DNA of 64,000 nt from Basidiobolus meristosporus CBS 931.73 (lineage: Eukaryota > Basidiobolomycota > Basidiobolomycetes > Basidiobolales > Basidiobolaceae): NCBI GenBank assembly GCA_002104905.1, contig MCFE01000327.1, positions 1 to 64,000 on the forward strand. Reading direction: 5' to 3'. Positions 30,607-42,433 of this stretch are shown one piece after another. The translations under genes were made by a program, and so were the position numbers. Each line of letters starts with the position of its first letter. The first letter of the stretch is position 1. The notes below the pieces were generated by a model, which was not told the DNA's origin, did no database searches, and saw only the letters and a list, made by a program, of their open reading frames with translations.

Positions 30607-32345
30607 CACTATGAAAATAATTGTAAGGATCCCACTCAAGGCTATTGAAAATTTACAGTCCTGTGACTAAGCAGTGTTGATCCTACCAGGACACAATCCA
30701 TGGACTGTTGAGAATAATTGTACCCTCAATTTCATTACCATGTTTGTCAAAATTCTTCACAAAAACAATACACAAGTAGCTTTTGATTGGGTCTCTGCCA
30801 ATTCTGTCACTTTCTGCTCCCATTCACTCAATCATCCTTATAGATTGTGTACATTACTGGGCTATTGCCTCTTTTTCATACTCCTTACTTCCTGACTCAA
30901 TCAATTTTCTTACTATTCATGTATACAAATTAAGATATTTCTGTAGAAACTTCAGTTGTGCCTCAATTGCAGCTTGAAATGTACTATACAACTGATTCCC
31001 ATATCTCATAGTCTTCAGCTTGCACTGCAAGCTTGAGCAGCTCATTGGCCAGTTGTTGCAACTAATCCTTGCAGTATCATGTAAATTCTTGTGAACACTG
31101 CTCTTGAAGAAGTGCTCTCACCTCATAGTGTCCCATCAATGTTCCAAAACTCCACTGTAGGCCTTACAATAGTCTTTTGAGCTCTTGATATTGTTGCTCT
31201 CTCTGTCAGTTGGATCTCCACTCTCTTTACAATGCAGGACATAGAGGCAGTGGTAGATAAATCTCTTTTCTCTGCAACCTCATCTACCTAAGTGGAGTGT
31301 AGCCAAACTGGCAGTGCTCCCAACTCTTGAGAAGCAGCTTTTGTCTTGATATTGATTCTTCTTAACTTTGATAAGATTCCACCTTCTCTGGGCTGACAGC
31401 ATTAATTAGTCAAGGGTGCAGGTTTTTTCTCATGCCTCCCTGTCTCTGGCTTGGGTAGACTGTTTCTCTTTATCTTGACCTTTATCACTGCCAAGTCTTT
31501 AGTTGTTATTGGACTGAGTGCTCATAGTACTGAGCTTCATAATTCTAGTTGATGAATGCTGCACTGGTGTATCTGCTTCTGTCTGCTTGTCCCCTGCTGG
31601 CACTCTACTGGCACCTGATGTTTCTTTCCTACTTGCATGGAACTATCAGCCCTGCTTGCAATAGATTCCTGTGAAAGCCGTAGGTGTATAACACTGTCAT
31701 GTGCTTGATTGCTAATATGACCAAGTGGGTCTTGTATTGTACTTTGTATTCTCCATCATGAATGCTGTACCTGTGTATTAAGTTTTGCCTGCCTATCCCT
31801 TGCCAGCACACTTTTGGAAACCAAATATTTCTCTGCTGCTTGTATGCAGCTTCCAGCTCTGCTTCTAGTGGGCTCCTGACAATGACATAGGCTTTTATAC
31901 TGTTAAGTGTTTCACTTTTACTGCAACTTAATACTGTTTATGTTGTACAGCAATTTCTCCTTGATGAATGCTGCACTGATGCATCTGTTTCTGCCTGCCT
32001 GTCCCTTGCTGGCCTCTTCTGGTTACCTGATGAATCTTGGCTGCTTACTTCTTGCTTTCAGCCCTACTTGTGACAAGCTCTTGAGGAAGCTGCTGGATCT
32101 TATCTTTGGCACCCTTGTTCTTCTGCATTTAAAAGCTCTGGCTATTCTGGAGATACTTTCTTAGCATACAAGTGCTGGCCCAAGATCTGGTTGCTTGCCT
32201 GAGTCCAGGATAATGCCCATGGAAGATGTTGAACACATTCTGTTTAGTCTTCAGCTCCTGATGGCCAATGGTATGCTGGCCATTATGTGATGCCATGCCG
32301 GACTTCTAACAGCCTGTGATGTATTAGCCCACTGTTAATAATTGT
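30607..32345 (-). mobile_element. CACTA copy C: left terminal repeat plus C-terminal half of accessory ORF
   Basis: Begins CACTATGAAAATAATTG, the signature CACTA terminus. The terminal region (to about 30960) is repeated inverted at 47300-47911. The accessory ORF follows on the minus strand, aligned with 16995-18390 of copy B; DKQ-containing repeats are seen near 31550-31830 and the SRAES region near 32050. Stops are frequent. Cut at 32346 by a copia LTR fragment. Confidence 0.75.
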
Positions 32346-32480
32346 ATTCAATGGCTGTTGAAATATTGGACCATTTGGTATCATTCAACAGCTAACAACT
32401 TATTTAACAACTCTAGACTAGTCTTGGTCACTGTTGGACTAGTTTACAGCCCTAACTTTAGCCAGTTTCTTTAGATCTAT
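32346..32480 (+). repeat. Copia LTR fragment
   Basis: Begins TGAAATATTGGACCAT at 32357, matching the first ~120 bp of the copia LTR. No right part is present, and it replaces about 80-130 bp of the CACTA accessory ORF. Confidence 0.7.
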
Positions 32481-32912
32481 GATTCTTTAAAATTCTCCTA
32501 TAGAGTGTATAGTGTTCCCCTGCTGCTACACTAAAATATGGCTCACTTTTTGACTGTGACATTGGGCTACCTGGGTTCCATTCTTGTAGCAAAGATACTG
32601 CATTCTCTACCTGGGATATTGTTTTCTCATCACCTTTTATATGATCATCCTGCTTCTGAACTATTTCCAGATTTCTCTGAGCCATTGCATTTATACTGCC
32701 AGCCACTGCAACTAACTGCCGTTTAATACTCTGGTATATACTGATCACATACTAGCTAATACAGGTAGTGGTGGTGCAATGATAGATACTTGCTGCTCTT
32801 CAACCAAATGTACTCCACTACTACATTCTGATCTTCCAGAGCTTTACAATTTACTGGCAGCCCCATAAAGAGTTTCATTGCCTACCAGGCTAAGAGCCTG
32901 AGGATTATGTAG
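32481..32912 (-). pseudogene. CACTA copy C: N-terminal part of accessory ORF
   Basis: Minus-strand reading contains SINAMAQRNLEIVQKQDDHI and SQVENAVSLLQEWN, matching the coiled-coil region of copy B (about residues 125-165). Ends at the next copia LTR fragment. Confidence 0.7.
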
Positions 32913-33113
32913 AAATATTGGACTATTTGGCATCATTGAGCAGCTAAAAGTTTACTTGGCAATTCTGGGATAGTCATGGCTACTGCAGGGCTAACCAACA
33001 CCCCTAGTGTTGCCACTTTGATAAGATCTTTGATCCTGTAATTATTCCCCCATAGTCAAGATTAAGTTGGCACTTTTGACCAAACATAATGCACTACCCT
33101 GAAGCTGTTACAG
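32913..33113 (+). repeat. Copia LTR fragment, 5' part
   Basis: Starts near AGAAATATTGGACTATTTGG and aligns with about the first 200 bp of the copia LTR, ending where a G1 LTR begins (33114). Confidence 0.7.
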
Positions 33114-33608
33114 TGTTAAAAGTCTTGGTGTAGGAGTTATAGAGGAATAGGGATTTTATCTAGTACTGTATTCACTGGCACTTGAACTGATTCTTAGTGA
33201 GGTTCCAGCAGCTCCTTATATACATTTTTACCTGATCAATTGCCAACTAATTATATTTCCTAATATAGGCTGTGGCTGATGACTCATTTGAGTGCATCAG
33301 CATCACCCAATAAGATCGTACTTAATATATCTATTTCTGTCTAATGAGGATCTGCTGATTCATCTGCTGATTTGTATGCTGATTAATGCTCCTAATTTGA
33401 TAGATAACATTGATATACTTATAGGCCAAACATATGACTAAATGATTTGACTAAAAGCTGATCTAAATTAAACATTCAAGCAATAGATCAAAACATTTTT
33501 CCCCTACTAAAGTTGAGAGGGTTCTCCTGAATCTCTTATCTTATGATACCAATATCTTGAAGGTTTAATATTGTTGGCAAGTCTTGCAAGCTTAAATCTG
33601 TCTCTATG
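33114..33608 (-). mobile_element. G1 3' LTR plus stub of internal 3' end
   Basis: LTR on the minus strand at 33114-33495, followed by the polypurine tract (plus strand 'cccctactaaagttgag') and about 110 bp of Pol C-terminal coding. It is cut at about 33608 by the LTR of another G1 copy (G1-c) in the same orientation. The cut lies inside the ...RDRLKLA region of integrase. Confidence 0.82.
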
Positions 33609-33978
33609 CGTTACAAGTCTTGGTATAAGAGTTGTAGAGGAATAAGGAGTTTAGCTAGTATTGTATTCACTAAAACTTGAACTGATCTTTATTGGGATTC
33701 CAGCAGCTCCTTATATACATTTTTACCAGATCAATTGCTGACTAATTGTATTTCCTAATGTAGGCTGTGGCAGATGACTCATTTGAGTGCATCAGCATCA
33801 CCCATTAGGATCCTACTTAGTATATCTATTTCTGTCTGATGAGGATTTGATGATTCATCGGCTGATTAATGCTCCTAATTAGATAGATGACATTTATATA
33901 CTAATAGACCAAACATAGGACTATATGATTTGACTAAAAGCTGATCTAACTTAAGCACTCATGCAACAGATCATAACA

Positions 33979-36566
33979 TTCTCCCCTGCTAAAGTTGAGA
34001 TGATTCTCCTGAACCTCTTTTTTTGTGATACCAATATCTTGATGGTTCAGTATTATCAGCAAGTCTTGCAAGCTTGAGTCTGTCCATATGCACTAAGTCT
34101 TCCCAGATATTGCCTTGTTTGTCCACCAGTTGGTAAGTTGCAAATGGACATTCTCTGATGATCTTGAATGGTCTTGTCCATTGTGGCTCAAACTTCTTCC
34201 AAGTATTGTTTCTCAGCTAAACAAAGTTCACAACTGTCAATGCTTCTGGAGCTATAGTCTTATCAAATCTCTGCTTCATCTTTTCTGCACGTTGAGATAC
34301 TTTGGTTTGTGCCTCTTGAGGTCTTTGTTTCAGTTGCTGGTGTCTACTTGGATGACCGAGTTCATCTTCTAAGGTGTCTGTAAGCTTTGGTTGTGTGAGA
34401 TCTCCTGGAATCCTTGGTTCACATCCATACATTGAGTAAAATGGTGATTGCTGGGTGGTGTTGTGTACTCTGACTCTGCATGCAAAGAGTACTTGGTCTA
34501 TGTACTCATCCCATCTACTGACAACTCCATTTGCATACTTGGTGCGCATTTTTCAAAATAATCCATTAAACCGCTCAGTGACTCCATTAGTTCTGGGGTG
34601 ATATGCCAAGGTTTTCAAGTGTTTGATCTGCAGCATTTCCAGGTAAGCTTCTGATGTCTTTGCCATAAAGTTTGCACCTCTTTTGGATGGAATCTCTACA
34701 GGGCATCCAAACTTCATAAAGATTTCATGGTAGATGAAACTTGCAACTTCTTGTTCACTGGCTATAGGTACAGCATTAGCCACTGGCCATTTTGTGGCAT
34801 GGTCAATTGCCACTAGGATCCAATGATTATATTTCCTTGTAGTTGGCAGTCTTCCAATAAAGTCAATTCCCCATCATTCTAATGGTCTTACAGGCTCCAG
34901 GGAAAGAGTTCAGCACTTCTCTGTGGTTGGCCTTGGTTTATTTGGAAATTTGGGGATGTTTTCACTAGCTTCTCAATGTCTGGTTTCATTCTGGGCCACC
35001 ATGCTCTGGCTTTCACAAGACTATAGTTTCCTTCAATTCCAAGATGTCCATATCCATTGTGTAGCTTATGTATTAAGTCCAGGCAAGAAACATAAGGGCA
35101 ATAGGCAATAGGGCTTCCATCAACAATTTGGTAGAGTGCTTCATCCTGTAATACAGATTTGCTGGCTTCATCCCAGATTATCTTCTTGATATCTTCATCC
35201 ACCTCATTAGGTATGGCTTGGTCCTCCAAGTACTTTGGTAATAGGCTAGGCCAATTGGACTCATGCACCAAGTTGAGTTGTGCAACTTGATCTAATCTTG
35301 ATAAGGCATCAGCAACCGTATTGTTTTTTCAAGGGCAGTAGACAATCTCCAAGTCAAATTGCTGAATGTATTCACTCCATCTTGTCATTCTTCTAGTAAG
35401 TATCTTCTGAGTGAATATATACTTGAGGGAGGCATGATCAGTCTTGACAGTGCATTTGACTCCTTCAATATAGCGTCTCCCTGTCTTCAAACAGTGTATT
35501 AAAGCAAGCATCTCTGTCTTATTGACTGGATGGTCTTGTTCTGCTGAGTTTGGTTTCTTTGATTTAAAGGCTAGGGTAGTTCTTTCCCTTGTGTTCTTGG
35601 CTCAACACTCCACAAATTGCATAATCTGAAGCGTCTGTGCACATAGTAAACTTTTTGCTGAAGTCTGGTATTCTTAAGCTTGGCAGCTTGGCAAGTTCAT
35701 TCTTGAGCATCTGGGAGGCAGTCTCACAAGCTATGTCCCACTTGTAGGTTTTGTCTTTCTTGAGGACGTCAGTTGAAGGGGCTGCAATGCTTGCAAAGAA
35801 CTTGACAAGTCTCCAATAATAGGAAACCATTCCAATGAATGATCTGAGCGCTGATATGCTATGGGGCTGCTTCAGATTCTTGACAACTTCAGCCTTCTTA
35901 GGGTCTAAGGTTACTCCTGTGCTAGTCACTATTTGTCCCAGATATTCAATGTGTTCCTTGAAGAATTCACACTTGGCTAGCTTGCCATAAAGCTTGCTCT
36001 ATCTTAGCTTCTTCAAAACCTTTTCAATGTGCACCAAGTGATCCTCTTCTGACTTGCTGTATATCAATATATCATCTAGGTAGATTATGACAAACTTGTC
36101 CAAGTACTCCTGGAAGACACTCTGTATCAGGGTCATGAATGTTGCAGGGGCATTGGTGAGGCCAAAACTCATGACTAAGTAGTTGTAATGTCCATATCTG
36201 TTCCTAGACAACATCTTAGGGATGTGTTCTGGCTTCACCCTGCTCTGATTGTATCATGACATGAGGTCAATCTTGCTGAAAATAGTGACTCCATTGAGTT
36301 GGTCCAAAAGCTCATCAATCTAAGGTATGGGGTACTTATTCTTCATAGTAAATGAGTTGAGGGCTATGCAGTTAATGCTCATCCCAAGTGTTCCATCCTT
36401 CTTTTTTGCAAAAAGCACTGGTGTTCCCAAAGGTGACTTGGGTCCAATATATCCTAGCTCCAATATCTGATCTATTTGTCTCTTCATCTTCCAATTGCAA
36501 TGGACTCATTTGATAGGGTGTCCTACTCACTGGGGTGCTATCTCCTGTGTCAATGGCCTGATCCAC
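33979..36566 (-). pseudogene. G1-c RT, RNase H and integrase
   Basis: Pieces on the minus strand: RT entry (36372-36566, [12 protein letters not shown]), catalytic [18 protein letters not shown] (35999-36238), RT connection and RNase H start (35564-35929), RNase H end (35329-35511), integrase zinc region (34888-35271) and DDE core with PSKRGANFMAK (34553-34813; the Asp of SDRGANF is Lys here), then the C-terminus (34217-34549). Seven or more breaks. Confidence 0.85.
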
Positions 36567-36575
36567 CTCTCTGAC

Positions 36576-38194
36576 TCATTGTAGGCTTACAAGTTCATCT
36601 AGAAATAAGTCTGAGCATTCCTTCAGAAGAGTGTGGACCTTCTGTGGTACTGGAGTAGAGGAATCCTCCAGTAATACTGCCATGAGGAGCAACCAGGTGC
36701 CTTTTCTAAGTGCTCTACAGAACTGTGTTTTGCTAAGTTTACTTGTTTCACACACACTGGAATTGATTGAGTTGAAATCCAGTCTGGCAGATAGTAGCTC
36801 ACAGGTCTTGTTGTTATTCTGGATCTGAGTAGCATGCATTCTCCAGCTGATTGATGGATTACAACAAAATAGCCAGGTTTTTCCAGGTGCAGGGTCAAAT
36901 TTGCAGTTCCCAAGTACATAGGCCTGTAGGTCTTCTTCATAGTCATTGATCTTCATCCTTACTGGCTGAGTAATATGGTTGATTATGTGAGAGTTCCCAT
37001 CAGCTGTTGAGACTGAAGTTGATTTGGTGGGTTCTGAGTTGATTTCAGCCCTCAGAGCAAATTTCTCTGATATGTACTCATATAGTGCTCCTGATTCAAT
37101 CATGATCTTGGCAGGAACTGCTTTAATTACTCTGTTCAAATATTTTAGCTTTGCTGGGTTCAAGTTCATCTGGTATAGGTACTCTTCTGTCATATGGAAA
37201 GGGGAGTTCTGAGTCTTCTTCAAGTTCATCCTCCATGTTACCATGCTCAAGGGCTTCAATATGGCTAAAGGTTTGTGATGGCTGGTGTCCATTTCTTCTC
37301 TGAGGGCAGTACTACAAAATATGTCCCTGCTGGTGGCAATTAAGGCCAAGTCCTTTCTTCATACATTCTTCTGAGGTAGGATTCGTCTGCATGGCATATA
37401 TTTCAATTGGCACTGCTCCTGATTGTCTTCTTTCATAGTGATTGTAGCCACTCTGATCAGTCATTGTGGGCTTCCCAACTCCAAACATAGCTGAGTTGTA
37501 GTCAATGGCAATCTTGATGGCTTCTTCAATATTCCAAGGTCATCACTAGTTGACTTCCGTGCAAGTTCCTTCTTTCAGCCCATCAATAAAGTATTCCACT
37601 TGATCCAGGGGGTTCATTCTTTCAACTTGTCCAAGTAGATATCTATATTCATAGGTTTAATCTTGAGCTATTCCTTTCTGTGTGAGTATCTTCAACTTTC
37701 TTCTTTGTAGTGTCTGCTAGTGTGGGGGTTCAAAATCATCCTGATTTTCTAACACAAACTCTCTCAGGTAGAGATTGCAGAGCATCCCATCATGGTGGCC
37801 AAACTGATCTTGTTGTGGTACTATTGTAAAGCTACATCTGGCAGGTAAGAGGCTGCATAATATAACTTACTTTCTGGAGCATTTTCCTTAGCCTTGAAAG
37901 CTACTTCAATCTGGAGGAGCCAAGTTCCCAGGTTTTCACTGACTCTACTATGGTGCTGGTTGACCTTCGCACAGAAGTTACTCTGAATAGGGTTTTGCTG
38001 GTTCTGTGCCAGGGTTTTGCTGGCTTTTGGTTATAGTAGACATTCCTTGTTGCTGCTGGCTAAGGATCTGGTGTAATTGTTGCTGTTGGGCCAGGATTTG
38101 CTGCATCGCATTCTTCCACTCTTGATTTTCTGACATCTTGGCAGAGGGTGCTTCTTTCATCACAAGGGAGGCTTCTGGTTGTTGCTGCTACCAA
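36576..38194 (-). pseudogene. G1-c Gag and protease
   Basis: The long open piece 36576-37349 carries the end of Gag and the protease with VPAKIMIESGALYEYISE; the catalytic Asp of DSG is Glu here. It then reads LPARLDFNSINSSVC-like linker sequence towards RT. Upstream Gag is in fragments, including the Gln-rich N-terminus at 37978-38163 (ILAQQQQLHQILSQQQQ). Confidence 0.8.
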
Positions 38195-38458
38195 TGTTAC
38201 AGCTCTTGGTATAATAGTTGTAAAGGAATAGGGAGTTTAGATAGTATTGCATTCACTAAAAGTTGAATTGATTTCATTGAGGTTCCAGCAGCTCCTTTTA
38301 TACTTTTTGCCTGATCAATTTCTGACTAATTGAATAACCTAATGTAAGTTGTGACTGACAACTCATTTGATTGCATCATCATTACGCAATAGTATCCTAA
38401 CTAAGTTATGTATTTCTCTCTGATAAGGATTGGCCAACTCATTTGCTCACTAATGCCA

Positions 38459-38623
38459 AAACAAATTTATTCATAATGCTAACTATGGCAGGTCATTCTT
38501 GAATCCTATATTCATGTATGTACAGTGACTCAACTACAAGACTGTCTTAGATTCACATGTAGCTATTTTGGTTATGATCCACTGCTTGAATATTGCAGAA
38601 GCCTCCTTTAGGATGTTAAATAA
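38459..38623 (+). mobile_element. CACTA divergent-region fragment
   Basis: Matches 19150-19235 of copy B ('ctatggc-ggtcat', 'attcatgtatgta', 'caagactgtctta'). It is sandwiched between G1-c and a Gag fragment; with 32912 it probably marks the interior of CACTA copy C. Confidence 0.6.
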
Positions 38624-40281
38624 TAAAGAATGGAAGAATGAATGCAGCAAATCCTGGCCCCACAGTCACAGTTACTCCAGATTCTGAGCTAACAGCAATA
38701 AGGAATGACCACCATAGCCCAGAACAGCAAGTCCTTGTTGAAAGCAACTTTAGTGCAAAGGCCAAATGGTGACATGGTAAAGTCAATGAAAGCCTGGCAA
38801 TGTGACTTTTTCATCTTAAAGAAGCCTTTAAGGCTTGAGGGGATGGCCCCAGAAAGCAAGTCACTTTATGCGGCCTCTCACCTAGCAGATGCAGCTTTAC
38901 AATGGTATCACAACAAGATCAGGTGAGCCACTATGAAGAATGCTCTACTACCTCTCCTTGGGAAGAGTTTGTGTTGGAAATTCAAGATGCCTTCAAACCT
39001 CCCCACTAGCAGACAATACTACCCTAAGAAAAATCTCAAACTTGGAATGCATCTGATTTTTAGCTGGTATTCTGCTGGTATTCTGATGGTATTTTGCTGG
39101 TATTCAGCTGGTGTTTTGGGTTCAAAATTTCAAATGCAATTTTTGATGGAAGTAATGGGCAGCTAATTGCCAAATTTGGTATGGATGCTAGTTTGCCTAG
39201 TCTTTTTGTTGAGAACTTGTTTGCATGCCTGCCCATCAGCTCAGAACAGAGATACTGAGAGTTGTCAATTTTGAGAAACTTAGAATTCGGTTGATACTAT
39301 GATGGTATTTTGCTGGACTTTTCTCAATTTTTTCTCTTAGGGCTAAGTAGCAAGCTGAAGACACTCAGACACAAAGGAATGGCTCAAGAATACATATATG
39401 AGTATAGAATTTTACTTGGACAAATCTGAAGAATGGACACCCTTGATCAAGTTAAATACTTTGTTCACAGGTTAAAAGAACAAATCTGCTAGAAAGTGAA
39501 TTATCAGAGACTGCACACTATTGAAGAAGCCATTAAGATTGCCATTGACTATGATGCAGCTGTATTTGGAATTGGGAAGCCCACTTTGACTAATCAGAGA
39601 AGCTATAATTACTATGAAGGAAAAAAATTGGAAACAGTGCTAATGGAAATAGATGCTATGCTGAGGAATTCTACTTCCAAATAATGTACATAGGAAGGAC
39701 TTGGTTACATTGCCACCAGCCAAGGCATATCTCAAGGTACTACCAGTGGAAAAGAAATGGACACCAGTCAACAAGAACATTCAACCATATCAATGCCTAA
39801 GAGCATAGTCAAATGATGGATGAACTTGTGGAAGATCCAGAACTTAACTTCTATTTGCCAGAAGAATACTTGTCCTAAATGACCTCAAACTGAGTGAAGC
39901 AATTATACTTGAGTGTGGCAATCAATGGAGTGCCTGCAAAGATCATGATTGACTCAGGAGCATTACATATGTACATATCAGAGCAACTTGCCTTCAAAGC
40001 TGGAATTGACACAGAGCCCACAAAATCAACTTCAAGGAATAGTTGGATGTGTTCCCATATGAACTTGTCAGCCTACCACCAGTCAGAGACATGGATCATG
40101 CCATTGACACAGGAGATAGCCCTCCAGTGTGCAAAATACCCTATAGAAGGAGTCCATTGCAATTGGGAGATGAAGAGACAAATAGATCAATTATTGGAGC
40201 AAGGATATATTGGACCCTGCAAGTCACCTTGGGGAGCACCAGTGCTTTTTGTGAAAAAGAAGGAAGGAACACTTGGGATGT
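38624..40281 (+). pseudogene. G1-d fragment: gag, protease start and RT start, no LTRs
   Basis: Plus-strand Gag from 38642, interrupted by a MITE (39022-39342), continuing 39346-39830 with a capsid-like LHTIEEAIKIAIDYDAAVFG. Protease AINGVPAKIMIDSGALHMY (39910-39970) then jumps, after STS, to the protease-RT linker FPYELVSLPPVRD and RT entry to 40281, so most of the protease is deleted. It stops where CACTA copy D begins. Confidence 0.78.
39022..39342. mobile_element. MITE with CCCTAAG ends and 3-bp target duplication
   Basis: 321 bp inserted in the G1-d gag. Left end CCCTAAGAAAAATCTCA, right end (reverse complement) CCCTAAGAGAAAAAATTGAGA. CTA flanks it at 39019-39021 and 39343-39345; removing one CTA and the element restores the gag reading seen at 16240. 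Subterminal direct repeats of GCTGGTATTCTG occur at the left (four in a row, 39064-39115) and inverted near the right. No coding capacity. A 3-bp TSD plus subterminal repeats fits CACTA- or Harbinger-like MITEs. Confidence 0.85.
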
Positions 40282-42202
40282 ATATATCAGTGTGCATTGA
40301 TTGTCTATTGCCTCATTTTGCACTCCTTACTTTCTGACTTGACTATTTCTCTCACTTTTCATGCGTAGAAATTGATTAATTTCTGTTGAAACTTCATCCG
40401 TGCCTTAATTTCCAATTGTATTGATCTATACAAGTCCCTACACCCCACACTAACATTAAGCCCAACCACTCACTCAACAAGTGACTCCATTAAAATCCAC
40501 CACTCAATAAGTATTTCTGCTGTAATGCTCTGACTCCACAACTCTGGCATGAGCCCAACAGCTTTCACCACTGTTCATTTACTGGTTCCCACACCTCATG
40601 GTCTTCAGCCAGCACTGCAAGGTCTAGTACCTTGTCTGCCATTCTTTGCAATAAATCCTTGTAATATTCAAGTGCATTTTCTTGAGCACTGCACTTGAAG
40701 AAGTTATGTAACCTCTTGGTGGGCATATTGATGTTCCATAATTCCACTAAAGGCATTGTGATAGCCTTCTAGTACCTTACATTGTAGCCTTGTCTGTCAG
40801 TGGGATCTCCACTCTGTCACCAATGGAGGATATGGAGGCTGTGGTAGACAAATTACCTTTTTCTGCAAACTAATCTACCTTGCTGGTATGTAGCTCAACT
40901 GGCTGCACTTCCAACTCTTGTGAAACCAGCTGTTTTCTTGTTGGTAATTCTTCTTGAGTATGAAGGGAATTAGTCTGTTTCAGGCTTGCAGCATTAATTG
41001 GGAAGTACTGCAGTTTTTTTTGCATACCTCCCTGTCTCAGGCTTGGGTAGACATTTTTCCCTTAACTGTTTCCTTTACCACTACCAGATCTTTCACTGCT
41101 ACTTTGGCTGAGTGATTCTTGTAATGAACTACATTTTCTCCTTGATAAACTTTGCTATACATATGTTTTGGCCTGCTAGCCCCTTGCTGGCACTCTTCTG
41201 GCAACCCAACAGTTCTTTATTGCTTTTTTTGAGCACTCAGTCATTGTTGCAATGGGCTCCTGTAAAAGCTGCTGGTTTTTACCACAGCCAGGTTCTTCAC
41301 TGCTACCTTGACTGAGTGCTTCTTCAGTAGTTCTATTCTTTTTCCTTGATAAATGTTGTGCTGGTGCATCCATGTCTGCCTACTGGTTCCTAATTGGAAC
41401 TCTTCCAGCTACCTGACATCTCCTTGACCCTTGTTTAGAGCTTTTGTCTGTGATTGTAACATGCTCTTAAGCAAGCCACTTGTTTTTAGCAATAGCACCC
41501 TTGTTCTTGTACCTTTGATAGTTTCTGCTATTCTTAGGATACTGCCTTAGCATACCAATACAGGACTAAAATCTGCTTGCCTACTTGAATTTGCAATAAT
41601 GCTCATGAAACAAGTCAAGTGCATTCTGCTTGGCCTTAAGCTCCTGATGGTCCCATGGGATACTGGCCTTAAGGTGCTGGTATGCTAGACTTCTGACAGC
41701 CTCTTGAATATTAGTCCACTCTTCATTATTGCACTCAACAGTTTCATGGATCTTCAATGTCTTTTGAAATTTAGGATTTGGTACACACACTACATTGACT
41801 CCCTCCCACACTTTGATAGGCTTTTCTGTGAGCTTTATCTTTGGGCACTGTTGTTGTGCTTCAAAGACTGTATGGTGTTCTTCTGCTGTTACATTGGGAT
41901 ATGACTAAGTTCATGGCTGCAACATTGAGCTATTTGAGTTACTTCTTTGCAGCAAAGATACTGCTTTCTCTACCCAGGACATTGATTGCTATACACATAT
42001 TATCCGCTCATCCTGTTTCTGATCTGTTTTCTGATTTCTCTGGGCCATTGCATCTATACTATCAGCCACTGCACCAAGCTGCTTCATTAATGCTTTGGTA
42101 TGAGCTGACAGCATACTTGCTGATATGGGTGGTAGTGATATTATGGCAGCCACTTGCTGGTCATCAACTGAGGCTACTGCATTTGCTACATTATATACCT
42201 GG
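40282..42202 (-). pseudogene. CACTA copy D: accessory ORF and left subterminal region
   Basis: Aligned with copy B 16895-18800. Pieces: C-terminal domain MPLVELWNINMPTKRLHNFF (40565-40756), a repeat segment SRKKNRTTEEALSQGSSEEP (41176-41373), and the middle domain WTNIQEAVRSLAYQHLKASI with PWDHQELKAKQNALDLF (41581-41811). Then the coiled-coil part to about 42202, where an LTR-B fragment intrudes. Not translatable as one protein. Confidence 0.72.
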
Positions 42203-42335
42203 TATTGTGGTGAAAATATTCTAAGTAAATCCCAACAAGGGAATTGGTCAGTATTCTCTAGGATATGAAGGTAATAATCTAAGTGACTCAGTTAGGTGAA
42301 TATTTAGGTGGAAATACCAATTTTTACAACAGGTA
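42203..42335 (-). repeat. LTR family B fragment
   Basis: About 133 bp matching the reverse complement of 47395-47528, the left part of the solo LTR at 47392-47740. It lies in the divergent region of CACTA copy D. Confidence 0.65.
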
Positions 42336-42433
42336 CAATGTCTCAAATACAAGACTGTCTTAAATTCACGTGATTTTTGTCCAAAAAGGGAGATAATAGC
42401 ATTGTGTTGTTCAAGGTCAAACTGTTTGCCCCA

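Larger units (their letters stand above)
33609..38458 (-). mobile_element. Gypsy element G1-c, minus strand
   Basis: 3' LTR about 33609-33978; integrase, RNase H, RT, protease and gag follow in minus orientation; 5' LTR 38195-38458, truncated by about 100 bp at its outer end. It is inserted in the stub of an older G1 copy in the same orientation. The plus-strand ...CTACCAATG at 38188-38196 again gives a TTGGTAGCAGC primer-binding site next to the LTR. No intact gene. Confidence 0.85.

Noticed and set aside
39064-39115. GCTGGTATTC repeats as a CRISPR array or microsatellite
   Set aside because: They are short subterminal repeats of a MITE with defined ends and a target duplication, in a eukaryotic context.
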